64,000 nucleotides of DNA from Posidonia oceanica. Its lineage: Eukaryota; Streptophyta; Magnoliopsida; Alismatales; Posidoniaceae. The notes under the pieces are model-generated. The model did no database searches, was not told the DNA's origin, and saw only the letters and a list, made by a program, of their open reading frames with translations. The position numbers were made by a program, and so were the translations under genes. Every line of letters starts with the position of its first letter. The first letter of the stretch is position 1. The stretch is taken from the NCBI GenBank assembly GCA_037176725.1, contig JAZBRS010000029.1, forward strand, positions 120,313,001 to 120,377,000, written 5' to 3'. Shown in pieces: positions 40,960-51,000 of this stretch.

Positions 40960-43900
40960 CTACTTCATTATCTCTTCTTTGATCATGAGCAGCCACTGCG
41001 GTCGCCATCTTCTCAATTTCTGCTTTACTGGCTTGGCATCCGGATTTAAGGGCAGATTGTGCACCACTATCTCTATGTCAAGGCCGACCATATCTTCATA
41101 ACTCCAGGCGAAGACATCCGCATATTCTTTCAGGAATGCGATGAATTCTGCTCGAGCCTGGGTGGACAGCTGGGCACTGATGCAAGCTTCTCTGACTTCC
41201 TCAGCTGTGCCGATGTTGACAACCTCCGTTTCTTCTTCGACATGGAGGTTGGGGCCTTCTGGGTCGTCGTCATAGGGCCGGAACTCGGGCAAAGGTTCGT
41301 CAGTCTCATCTATGCCCGTATCATCCTCTTCTCCATAAGCAACAAGTTCTGAGAGGATCTCTTTCTCGAAAGAAGGACTTGCAATGCTGAAAGAGTGTAT
41401 GTGTTCTGCTGCTTGGCCCTGGTGACGCTTCAGGATGGTCACGCTTACTCGAGTATTCTTGTAGCCTCGGTGCGCGACCTCCGTCTTAGCAACTCCTTCC
41501 GCTGTTTGCTCTGGCCTGACTGGCTCTGCTGAGTGCTCTGCTGATTCTGCTGAAGGCTTAACTGACTCTACTGCTGATACTGCTGACTGTTCTGCTGACC
41601 GTTCTGCTGCCGAGGCTGCTGAGGCATTCTGCTCTGTTACTACTGCTGCATGTACTGCTGATGTTCCTCCCTCTAGGTCTTCTAGTGTGCTTGTGGAGGA
41701 TATGCCAGACTGACGGCTGATCTGGTTACTGCCGCTTGACATATTGCTCAGGTGAGGCATGGGTTGCACAAACCACCTAGACCCGCCTTCAGGTTGAAGA
41801 GTGATGAGCTCATCTGGTCTAGGGGAGTCCGGCGCTGCTGAGTCTTCTAGAACCATGATAGAAGCATGGTCGTCTTGCAGAGGAGGATCCGTGACTACGG
41901 CTTTTCCTTTCCTTTCTGCAGCTTGATGCTCTGCCAGGTCTTCTGTTATCGACTTGATCTGTTCTTGATAGAGTAGCTCTAAGTCGGACATCCAAGAATC
42001 GACCTGGGCTTCTATCGCCGCTCCTTCTTCTTCGTCTGAGGGGGAGTCGACGTAGTAGGCGCTGGGGGCCTGCGGCACTGGCCCGGCTGCAAGATGGATT
42101 GCCGCCCTTGGGGTTTGCATGATCTGGTTCACGGGCGCGTCCATTGATGGCAGTTCAGATGTAGAAGGCCCAAATAGAGAGGCCAGCGGTGCTACTGATG
42201 AATAAGCTTCCAGGGTCACTGCTGGAGAATAAGCAGGGGTGCTCTTTGGAGGGCTCAAGGGCCCGGATAATGTAGTGCTCAGTTGGCCTTTTGTATCGGG
42301 CCGTAACTGAGAGAGCGCAGCTTCTGACGCCGTGGGGTCTTGCCATGAGAGCTGCTGCAGGTCGTCAGGAGAATGCGGAGCGGACTGGGCCAACTGCATT
42401 CCTGAAGATGATGCTGAGGGAGCGGGCTGGGCCACGCTGCCGGCTGAGTTGATGGATTGCCCCTCCAGAGATGGGGGCAGTGGCACTGATGTTGCTGTGA
42501 CCGCTGGTAGCATGCTTGGTTCTGCCAAGAGGAGTGTCTCTGACCCCTGCACTGCTGCTGACTGTTGCTGGGGAACTGATGTGGCTGGAAAAGGATGAGA
42601 ATTTGCATTTGCCACAGGGCCTGCTGAACTGCCTGCTGTTTCTGCCAGAGGGAGAGCTAAATAAACTGACTGTGGGGCCTCTGCTCTGACCACTGTTTCT
42701 GCTGGACTGATTGGGACTGCCTCTGTTGCATCAGACTGCTCCTCATCCGAGTAGTAGTCCTCAACACACACCCAATCCTCTGTCGGCGCTGCGGCTTGAT
42801 AGTCGGTTGATCCCAGAATTCCTGCACTGGTAAAGTTAGTGAGGTCTCTGGGAATGGCTGGTGCACGATCTCTGAGTTGAAAGCAGTGATCTTCGTCGAG
42901 CTTTGGTTCGTAGCCGAGACCTTCAGACTTCCTTCGCTCCACTGCTATGATCGGCTCCGCGATCCCTTGGCCGTGACGCCCGAGCGGCGTACCCTTTGTG
43001 TAACCCCACCTGTGACATACATTCTCGACCATTCGAAAGGGGTTGCTGTGAACGGTCAAGGAGTTGACACGTTCAAGATCAGGAACAAAGTTAACTGGCT
43101 CGCACCGGTTAACGCGATAGAGGGCTTCAGAAGTCTCAGGGTCAAATGGGATGGATTGCGAAGACACGGGAGAGACTGCTTCAATCCGCTCCTTCTCAAA
43201 GTTCTCCGCCATGACGACAATGACATCATCGCCACGACGGTACTTTATCATTCGATAGAGGGTTGAAGGAAGGACCTGATGCTTGTGAAGCCAAGGGCGC
43301 CCAAGCAGAAGATTGAAGTTAGGCTTCAAGTCGACGACATAGAATTCTACGTCGAAGACGACCGGGCCGATAGCCAGAGGGATAATCAGAATCCCTAGAG
43401 CGTCATGGTGAGTATTGTCAAAAGCAGTCATTCCCTTCACGGCTGGCGTGATATCCTCGGCTTTGAATCCGAGCTTGGTTGCTGTACGCAAGGGGCAGAC
43501 GTTGAGGCCTGACCCGTTATCAACCAGTGTTAGGGGAATGCGGAAGTTTTTGAACTGCACCGTGACGAATAGGGGCTGGTTGTGATTAATCCCTGCCGGA
43601 GGCAGCTCATCACTCGTAAAAGAGATGACCTGGGGCTCCGCGATTAACCCAACCATGCTCTCCAAGGCAGAAGGCTCGATGGACTGGGACACACGAGCAG
43701 CTTGGAACACGCGAAGAAAAGCCTCGCGGTGTTCGGCAGAAGTGTGGATCAAGTCCCAGATGGAGATGTCAGCTTTAACCTTCTTAAGCTGGGAGGTTAG
43801 GTCTGCTCTTGGTTGGTCTCTCCTAGCAGCTGGAGGGGTGATTCTAGCAGGTTCTACAGGGGTAGTGGCAGGAAGCTGGGTTACTACAGGCCGGCTAGGG

Positions 43901-46728
43901 GCTTGGCTAACTACAGGCTGATCTGGGGCTGGATTTGCTAAGGGTTGGCCTGAGGGTGGGGGTATAACAGGTCTAGGATGAGTTGGCCTAGTTGCTGGTG
44001 CTGGGGGCCTGTAAATCCTCCCCGATCGCGTTACTTCCGCGCACATTTCTGTGGCGTAGCTGTAAGGGACGCGATGGGTGTCCATGGTCAAGTTAATGAC
44101 GACTGGAGCATGTGCTGCGAGCACAGGAGGGGTTACAGGGGGACCTACAGGATACTGAGGTCTGTCTAAGGGATATGGTTGTTGGGGTAGGAAAGTTGGG
44201 GCAGGTTGAGGTCTGCCTAGAAGGTGTGGTTGAGGTCGCCCTAGAAGGTGAATGGGAGAACTAGGCTGGGCTCTGGCTAAAAGGTGTACGGGAGATTGAG
44301 CCTGAGGGAGCACGGTGGGAGACGCGCGAGGGCGCTCCGGCCTGGCACGCGGTCGGATCAAATGGATTCCCGACTCGGAGCCGGCAACTGCCGCCAAATA
44401 GAGACTGACTGGGAAAGGCTCAGAGAGGTCAGAGATAAGATCAGAAGGGTCCACTACAGAGGTAGCGGGCCCAGAAGGAAAAACAGAGTGGACGCCTGAG
44501 GTTCCCGCCCTTCCCGGATGAGAGTGCTCCGGTAAAGGTTGGCGGACGATGCCAGAATGCGGGGGAACAGCTGGAGATGCAGATGCATGAGTGCGTGCTT
44601 GAGTGGGCGCCTCGTGCGTGTCGATCACAATCGTTCCCGATTCAATCAGGTCCTGAATTGCGTTCCGCAGGGAGAAGCAATTATCCGTCGAATGCCCGAC
44701 GCTTCGATGGAAATTGCAGAAGAGGTCCGGCCTAAACCAATGCGGCAGAGGGCTTGGCGGCGGACGAACCTCCGGGAACTTCAGGAGCGATGCCACCTTC
44801 GGCAAGATGTCCGTGAGCGGTTCCACCAGTGGGGTGAAATTCCTCCTCTCAGCGGGTGGTCTTCTTTGCCTTGGGTACGGGCCTTGCTGAACCGGTGCGG
44901 CAGGATAGACCGGTCTAGCGGTGGTTGTGATGTGCGGTGTGTGTGGATTCCTAGGTGCAGGAGCGTACACCACCTGAGCTGGGGCAGGCCGCGACGGCAA
45001 GCGAACAGGCACAGCAGGAGAATCGACGAATGCAACAGCGGGTTTCGGCGAGTCCTTCCTCTTCGGGCGGTTGTTGTTGCTGCCGCTGTTGTTGTTGTTG
45101 GAGGTGCTGCTGTTGGCACTGTTGCTGCTTATCACTGCTTGCTTAGCGAACGCAGAGAGAGTTGGGAAGTTGCCACTCCGCAAAGAACTCTCCACGCGCG
45201 CTCCAGCTCTGATGAGTGCCGCGAAAGTAGTGACTGGTTGGATGCTAAGCAGAGCTCCGAGAGACGGCTGCGCCCCTTTGATAACAATCTCGATAGATTC
45301 CTCGTCAGAGGGTCTATCTCGAACTTGAGAGGCAAGGGCGCGCCAGCGGCCGACGTACTCCCCGAACGGCTCACCAGAGTTCTGCTTGATGGCGATCAAG
45401 TCTGCCCTTTTGGGGACAAGATCGAGGTTGAAGGAGTACTGTTCCAGGAACGCCTGACTGAGGTCGTTCCAAGTCTTGATGGCTGACATATCGAGTGATG
45501 TGAACCACTTGAGCGCCGGCCCGGTCAAACTCTTCTGGAACAAGCGGATCAGCAACCTCTCGTCAGCCTGAAGTTGAGCGAGATCACCGCAATACGCCTT
45601 CAGGTGTGCTACAGGGCAGCCCCTACCATTATACTTCTCGAAGTCCGGGATTTTGAACTTCGGAGGGAGTACCGCCTCTGGAAAGCAGCAGAGGTCTCGG
45701 AATTGGTAGGTCTGGTGCTCAGTACCCTGCACTAGTCGTAGTGCTTTCTCCAAGACGTCCATCCGGTTATTGATGGGGTCTGGGATTGCTGCTGTAGGAG
45801 AGGGATCAGCAGGGGTAGTGAGCACATACGCCGAATGGGTCGCACCTAAGTGCTCCTCCGGATCTACCATAGCGTCGCCTGGTGGAGCAACGGGATGGCC
45901 GACGTATCCGTGTTGGGGGATAGTGTATGCAGGAGTGTATGCAGGATGCTGGACTTGAGGGAGAGGAGAAGAATAAATGCCATGCTGTGCTGGGATAGGG
46001 GGTGGATGACGGAGCGCCAATTGCTGTACAGGCGGGGTGCCAGACAGCGAGCCAGTGGGGTACTGGGCTCCAGCCGATCCGAAGGGTTGACCACCAGAAT
46101 GAAGTGGAGCATGTTGTGCCAAGTGTTGTGCAGGAGGCGGCAAACGAGCCCCCATCGTCGGAACTGTGAGCAGTTGCGACGATGGTCGAGGCGGAGGTGT
46201 AGAGGTTGATGCAAGGAATGTAGGAACTGGCCTCGGAGGAACCTCAGGAACGACAGAGATAGAAGGGGGACGAACTGATAGAGCCATGCCCTGCAGTCTC
46301 TGGGCAAGCTCCATCAGATGCTGGTACTGCGCCTCGGGCGTCTCGCCAGTGGGGACGCTGAAGTGCAGTGCCGGCGGAGGCTGAGAAGCAAGAGGCACGG
46401 ACACAGATGGTCCGGGAAGGAGGGGATCTACAGGAAAAATCGCAGCAACGGTGGAAGGGATGTCGAAAGCGATGTATCCCTGGGACGGAGGGGGCAGTGG
46501 CGTCTCCGGAGCGCGAGTAACGGCCGTCAAGATAGACTCGGCGACCGGATCCGGAGGAAGGGAGGCTTGCCACTGTCCCGGGGTGTACTGAGAACCTAGA
46601 GACGTCAGAGGAGGAAACCCTGGCGTTGGAGGGGGAACAAGTGGGACAGAAAGAGCAACCGGGGGGGCCAGAACGGAAACACCCTCCGTGATAGGAGTAA
46701 AAGAAGGCTCACTAACGTACTGGGCCAT
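40960..46728 (-). CDS. gag-protease part of the element C polyprotein, ended by a TAG
   Basis: 1922 codons from the first ATG (46726-46728, MAQYVSEP); the frame is also open upstream, but without ATG. A Pro-rich N-terminus (1-340) is followed by the retrotransposon gag core (about 345-500; PPKFKIPDFEKYNGRG...ALKWFTSL), a Pro/Ser-rich linker, the zinc knuckle CNFHRSVGHSTDNC (44677-44718; CX2HX4HX4C), aspartic protease with VDNGSG at residue about 1070, a G-patch (GYTKGTPLGRHGQGI, about 1243), a low-complexity Ser/Ala/Glu linker of nearly 600 residues, and the start of reverse transcriptase. The frame ends at TAG 40960-40962, 20-odd codons into reverse transcriptase, where copy A has CAG. Makes particle protein and protease; the DNG triad replaces the usual D(S/T)G. 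Confidence 0.93.
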   Translation of the reverse strand: MAQYVSEPSFTPITEGVSVLAPPVALSVPLVPPPTPGFPPLTSLGSQYTPGQWQASLPPDPVAESILTAVTRAPETPLPPPSQGYIAFDIPSTVAAIFPVDPLLPGPSVSVPLASQPPPALHFSVPTGETPEAQYQHLMELAQRLQGMALSVRPPSISVVPEVPPRPVPTFLASTSTPPPRPSSQLLTVPTMGARLPPPAQHLAQHAPLHSGGQPFGSAGAQYPTGSLSGTPPVQQLALRHPPPIPAQHGIYSSPLPQVQHPAYTPAYTIPQHGYVGHPVAPPGDAMVDPEEHLGATHSAYVLTTPADPSPTAAIPDPINNRMDVLEKALRLVQGTEHQTYQFRDLCCFPEAVLPPKFKIPDFEKYNGRGCPVAHLKAYCGDLAQLQADERLLIRLFQKSLTGPALKWFTSLDMSAIKTWNDLSQAFLEQYSFNLDLVPKRADLIAIKQNSGEPFGEYVGRWRALASQVRDRPSDEESIEIVIKGAQPSLGALLSIQPVTTFAALIRAGARVESSLRSGNFPTLSAFAKQAVISSNSANSSTSNNNNSGSNNNRPKRKDSPKPAVAFVDSPAVPVRLPSRPAPAQVVYAPAPRNPHTPHITTTARPVYPAAPVQQGPYPRQRRPPAERRNFTPLVEPLTDILPKVASLLKFPEVRPPPSPLPHWFRPDLFCNFHRSVGHSTDNCFSLRNAIQDLIESGTIVIDTHEAPTQARTHASASPAVPPHSGIVRQPLPEHSHPGRAGTSGVHSVFPSGPATSVVDPSDLISDLSEPFPVSLYLAAVAGSESGIHLIRPRARPERPRASPTVLPQAQSPVHLLARAQPSSPIHLLGRPQPHLLGRPQPAPTFLPQQPYPLDRPQYPVGPPVTPPVLAAHAPVVINLTMDTHRVPYSYATEMCAEVTRSGRIYRPPAPATRPTHPRPVIPPPSGQPLANPAPDQPVVSQAPSRPVVTQLPATTPVEPARITPPAARRDQPRADLTSQLKKVKADISIWDLIHTSAEHREAFLRVFQAARVSQSIEPSALESMVGLIAEPQVISFTSDELPPAGINHNQPLFVTVQFKNFRIPLTLVDNGSGLNVCPLRTATKLGFKAEDITPAVKGMTAFDNTHHDALGILIIPLAIGPVVFDVEFYVVDLKPNFNLLLGRPWLHKHQVLPSTLYRMIKYRRGDDVIVVMAENFEKERIEAVSPVSSQSIPFDPETSEALYRVNRCEPVNFVPDLERVNSLTVHSNPFRMVENVCHRWGYTKGTPLGRHGQGIAEPIIAVERRKSEGLGYEPKLDEDHCFQLRDRAPAIPRDLTNFTSAGILGSTDYQAAAPTEDWVCVEDYYSDEEQSDATEAVPISPAETVVRAEAPQSVYLALPLAETAGSSAGPVANANSHPFPATSVPQQQSAAVQGSETLLLAEPSMLPAVTATSVPLPPSLEGQSINSAGSVAQPAPSASSSGMQLAQSAPHSPDDLQQLSWQDPTASEAALSQLRPDTKGQLSTTLSGPLSPPKSTPAYSPAVTLEAYSSVAPLASLFGPSTSELPSMDAPVNQIMQTPRAAIHLAAGPVPQAPSAYYVDSPSDEEEGAAIEAQVDSWMSDLELLYQEQIKSITEDLAEHQAAERKGKAVVTDPPLQDDHASIMVLEDSAAPDSPRPDELITLQPEGGSRWFVQPMPHLSNMSSGSNQISRQSGISSTSTLEDLEGGTSAVHAAVVTEQNASAASAAERSAEQSAVSAVESVKPSAESAEHSAEPVRPEQTAEGVAKTEVAHRGYKNTRVSVTILKRHQGQAAEHIHSFSIASPSFEKEILSELVAYGEEDDTGIDETDEPLPEFRPYDDDPEGPNLHVEEETEVVNIGTAEEVREACISAQLSTQARAEFIAFLKEYADVFAWSYEDMVGLDIEIVVHNLPLNPDAKPVKQKLRRWRPQWLLMIKEEIMK

Positions 46729-48040
46729 TGCTGACCTAGAGCGTGTGAGAACTGGGCTGCGACGGGTATTCAAGCGATGCTTCCTAAGAGGAGCTATCGT
46801 CGCAAGTGCGGATAGCTCGGAAGGGGAATGGTCGCGAACTAAGTCGCAAAAAGGGGGTCAACGAGGGTCGGTACTCAAGCTCTGGCAAAGGGAACTCGCT
46901 TACCGATCACGCTGACACAACAGAAGGAAATTAGGGTTAGAAACTAGAGGATGAATGCAAATGAGTTAGTTAAGTGGCGTGAATGATATGCATGCTTTCT
47001 AGTATGCCCCCCTTACCTAACTAGTGTTTCCTAGCAAGGCTGTCTACTCCGGGTATCCCTGGATGTACGGGTCACCGACTCAGATCAGAAAAAGTAGGTC
47101 CCCTGTCTAACTCCCGGCCCAAAGCTCAGGTAATGACAGGGTGGTGCGTTAGTGGCCTCTACCCCGCCAAAGCGTGGGTGGTACCCTCTACTAACACCGA
47201 CACGACCCCCGGACAAGGAGGGGACGGACCGACCAACTTATGCCACGCCCAAAGCAGTGGAACAAGAGGCCGGAATCGTCCTTCGCAGACTTGTAGGTGG
47301 ACTCAGAGGAGAAGAATGCATGCCCTATATGGTGCTTATGCAAATGATTAAAGTTTTTTTATCTTGCATATTTTATTAACCAAAGGGAGTGAAGGATTGT
47401 TTGTAGTCTCTAGTTGTCCCTAGAAGTACTTTTTACTTGCATTTTTTAGTTAATCATGGGGGAAGCAGACAAGTCTCTACTATCCTAAGCATGGCAAGTG
47501 CGAAAGGGAAGAAAATCAGTCAAAATGGCAAGCAACCATCATACAACACAACAAAAGGCATGTTCATGGCATGTGCGAGTGTTTGTGAACATGATGGTGA
47601 AAAAGAAGCATTCATCAAGTCAAAAGGCATGTAAGCAGAGTATGTGCGTGCGTAGTGACATAGCAAGAGTGTAAAAGAAGCATTCAACGTTCAAAAAGCA
47701 TGTATCTAGCCAAACAAAGTATGTAGACATGCAATGCGCAAGAATTAAAGCAATAATAAGCAAGTAAGGCAAAACAAGGTAAAAGTAAGCAGACTGTAAA
47801 AGAAATAGGAGTATAAGCAAGACAATAAGTAAATAAACAAGCACATAAGCGAGGCCAGGTAAAAGAAAGCGCAAACCGAGGCGAAAGAGGTGCAAAACCC
47901 AAGCAAAGTAGCCACGAAGCGACTTGCTAGGGGTTTGCACAGAAAGGCGAGCAAAACAGGCAAAGAAGGCACACAAGGCAGACAAAACTGCAAAACAAGC
48001 GAGCGAAAAGCCGGGAACGAAAGCCGGAGTCTAGTCTCAT
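46729..48040 (-). other. 5' leader of element C
   Basis: Non-coding, about 1.3 kb between PBS and gag; closely matches the leader of A. Notable blocks are GAATGATATGCATGCTTTCT (46980-46999) and the GTGGGTGGTACCCTCTACTA block (47175-47194). The 400 bases next to the PBS are rich in AAGCAAG motifs. No gene or clear structure recognised. Confidence 0.7.
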
Positions 48041-48057
48041 CCCCAGCGGAGTCGCCA
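48041..48057 (-). other. Primer binding site of element C
   Basis: In sense TGGCGACTCCGCTGGGG, one G after the LTR's terminal CA; arginine-tRNA type, one base different from A and B (C for T). Confidence 0.78.
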
Positions 48058-48058
48058 C

Positions 48059-51000
48059 TGTAGCGATCCCGATCGGAACCAGGCTCGCTATTTAGCGGCG
48101 ATTGAGATCCGAGGAAAAGGCTCAACTCGAAAAACACTTAAAATCGAGGAGAAAAAGGAAAAGATAAGACAAATCAGAGTCGCCACCACGTCTATTAACG
48201 GAAGACGAGGAAAACCGGGGTAATGCGTGAATTAACGCGCAAAATCGAGCGATAAATGCAAAGCAAAGCAATGCAAAGGGAAACAAATGCAAACAAATGC
48301 AAATGAGATGACTCTAACCTAGGATAAGGGCGGTACGGTCATTGCGGGCCAAAAGACAGGGTAAGGACTCCTGTTACGTGCGGGGAAGGTATTAGGCACC
48401 CCCGACACGCCCGAAAATCGGTCTTTCTAGGCTTACGCTCGCATACGCAGAAAGATGCAGGATTGAATGCCTATGTGCCTATGAATGCCTAAATGAATGC
48501 TCGAGGAGTGCTCTAAGTGGGAAGAAACAATGCAAGGAAGTAAACGTGCTCTCTAAGTGCTCAGCTGCGCTGTCTGTGTTCCGAACCAGGCGTAACCTAG
48601 CTCGTGAGAACTCCAGGCAGTAAGCATCATAGCCCTATATGCAAATGCAAGCGAGAAAACGAAACAGCGAGAAAACCATGCAATGCAATCGACATGCAAG
48701 GGAAAACGGCGCAAAACACGCAAAACGAGGCGAGAAACGAGAAAGGCACGCAAAATGATGCAAAGAAGCGAAATCGGCACGCGAAACAAGCGAGAAAGCG
48801 AGACAACACGCAAAACGAGACAAGAAAACAGGAAACTACTCAAAACGAGACGAGAAAACAGAAAGGTACGCAAAACGGAGCGAGAGAAAGAAACCGGCAT
48901 GCAAAACAAGCGAGAAAGCAGGACAACACGCAAAACGGGACAAGGAAACAGGAAACCACGCAAAACGAGACGAGAAAACAGATGGGCACGCAAGACGGAG
49001 CGAAAACGAGGGCGGGCACGCGAAACGGTGCCAAAACAGCGAAGCAAAACCTTGAAGAAGCCCTGTAAATGCAAGAATGCAGAGAGAGATTAGAGGAGGC
49101 CAAAGGGGAGTCAAAACAACGTGCGTGTAAGAACAGACGTTGTTTAGGACCACTCAGAGTAGGTGTGAAGACCTACTGAGGGGGGAAGGGGCAAATGGAG
49201 GGGTTACCACCTCTTTGCGACTGTTTCCCACTAAACCGTTCCACGGTGTGTCTCGCATGCTGCCCAAAGCTCGCGATGCGATCGGATCGTGGAAAAGGGG
49301 AAGAAAGTCACATAAAGTGGCAAATCCAGGGAGAACGCAACACGAAACACACAGGGAAACGCGAAACGAGGATTTGAATAGACAAGCAGAAAGGGGAAGT
49401 CTTATTCTACATGCTCAAAGAGATAGAAAGCGAAAACAAGGAAAACTGTGCAAATGCCATGCAAATGAATGCAATACAGGAGTTTAGGAGGACGTACCAG
49501 GAAATCCGGGAGCCTGATCTGAAATCTGTCTGGTCTATGCTGAAGAGCGCTTCGCTGTGGTCGCTTGGGCAGCTCACTCGAGAAGATCCAACGGCCGGAT
49601 TGGAAGATATCGCAGCTCCAAAGCAGAAGGGCCAGAACAGGAGAGAAGAACAGATCTAGGTGTTCAGGAGGTCCTAGGGATGTGTAAAAGGGTCCTCCCA
49701 AGTGAAAGGGAGCTAGAAGTGCTAAGTGTGTGCAAGAAGATGCTAAAATGCAAGACTAAATGGATGCGGAATGTATGCAAAAGCAAGAAAAGTAAAGAGA
49801 AGTAATTTGAGAAAAACCAGGAGTTCAGAAAGCATTTTGAAAAAGAAGAGGGGCTAAAAGTGCAAATTTTCCAGAAAACAGGGTTCCACAGGAGAAGACT
49901 TTGAAAACAGGGGAAGCCAAGGGTCTATTTGGCAAAAAAAACTAGGCTCAGAAGGGTGTTTTGAAAAGAAGGTATGCTTTAAAAGAGATTTTGAAACCAA
50001 AAGGGGTCAGAGTGCAATTTTGAAAAAATCTAGGGTCTAAAATGCAAATTTTCCAGAAAACAAGGTCCTGGGGAGTCTGGGGTACTAGTGGAAGGTCTGT
50101 ATGAAATTTGGTAGGCATAGGGGCTAAAATGCAACCTAGGGGCAAAATGGTCTTTTCACATGATTTTTTAAAACATGCAGGGACCTAGGTGTGATTTTCA
50201 AATCATGCAGGGGCTGAAAATGCAATTTAGTATGGAAAATATGCTCTGGAATTTAAATGACAGGACCACAGTGCAATTTCTGGAAAACATGGGGTTAAAA
50301 ATGCAATGCAGTAAGTTAAAATGCATGCAGCACAGTTACTGTCCATTTAAAATGGACCTAACTGCAAATATGATAAAGTAGAGGGGCAAATATGCAATGC
50401 ATCAACCAAAAATAAAAATCAGAACCTAAGTTTCTACAGTGCATGGACTTAAATGCAAAAATAGAAAAATGCAGGGACTTGGAATGCAATGCAGTATGGA
50501 AAAATAAAAAATAATCCTAAGTTCTAACAGTGCATGGGACTTAAATGCAAAAATAAAAACATGCAAGGGGCCAGGATGCAATACAGTATGGTAAAATATG
50601 AGTAAATAAATGAACTGATTAAGTGCAGGACCTAAGTGCAAAAACTGAAAACAGGAGGACTAAATTACAAAATACTAAAGCAGCACAGCACAGAAAGGGA
50701 TCTACTTGCAAATATTGAAAACTATAAATAGATCGTGCAATTTAGCAAAGTATTTAATTAAGAACTAAGCACAATAAATGAAATAAGGACTGGAATGCAA
50801 AAAAGAGGAAACTTAGGACAGACATGCAATATTTACCCTAAAACTATATAAACTGAAAAATAAGTGAACAGTATTGATCGTCGACGGCGACGATCACTGT
50901 AGCACGAAGCTTCCAAAGCTCGTGCCGCCGACAAGGGGGGCTGAGGATGCGCAGTCGGGCGGAGGAGGTGCTCCCGGAGTTGGCGGAGGCAGGGCGGCAA

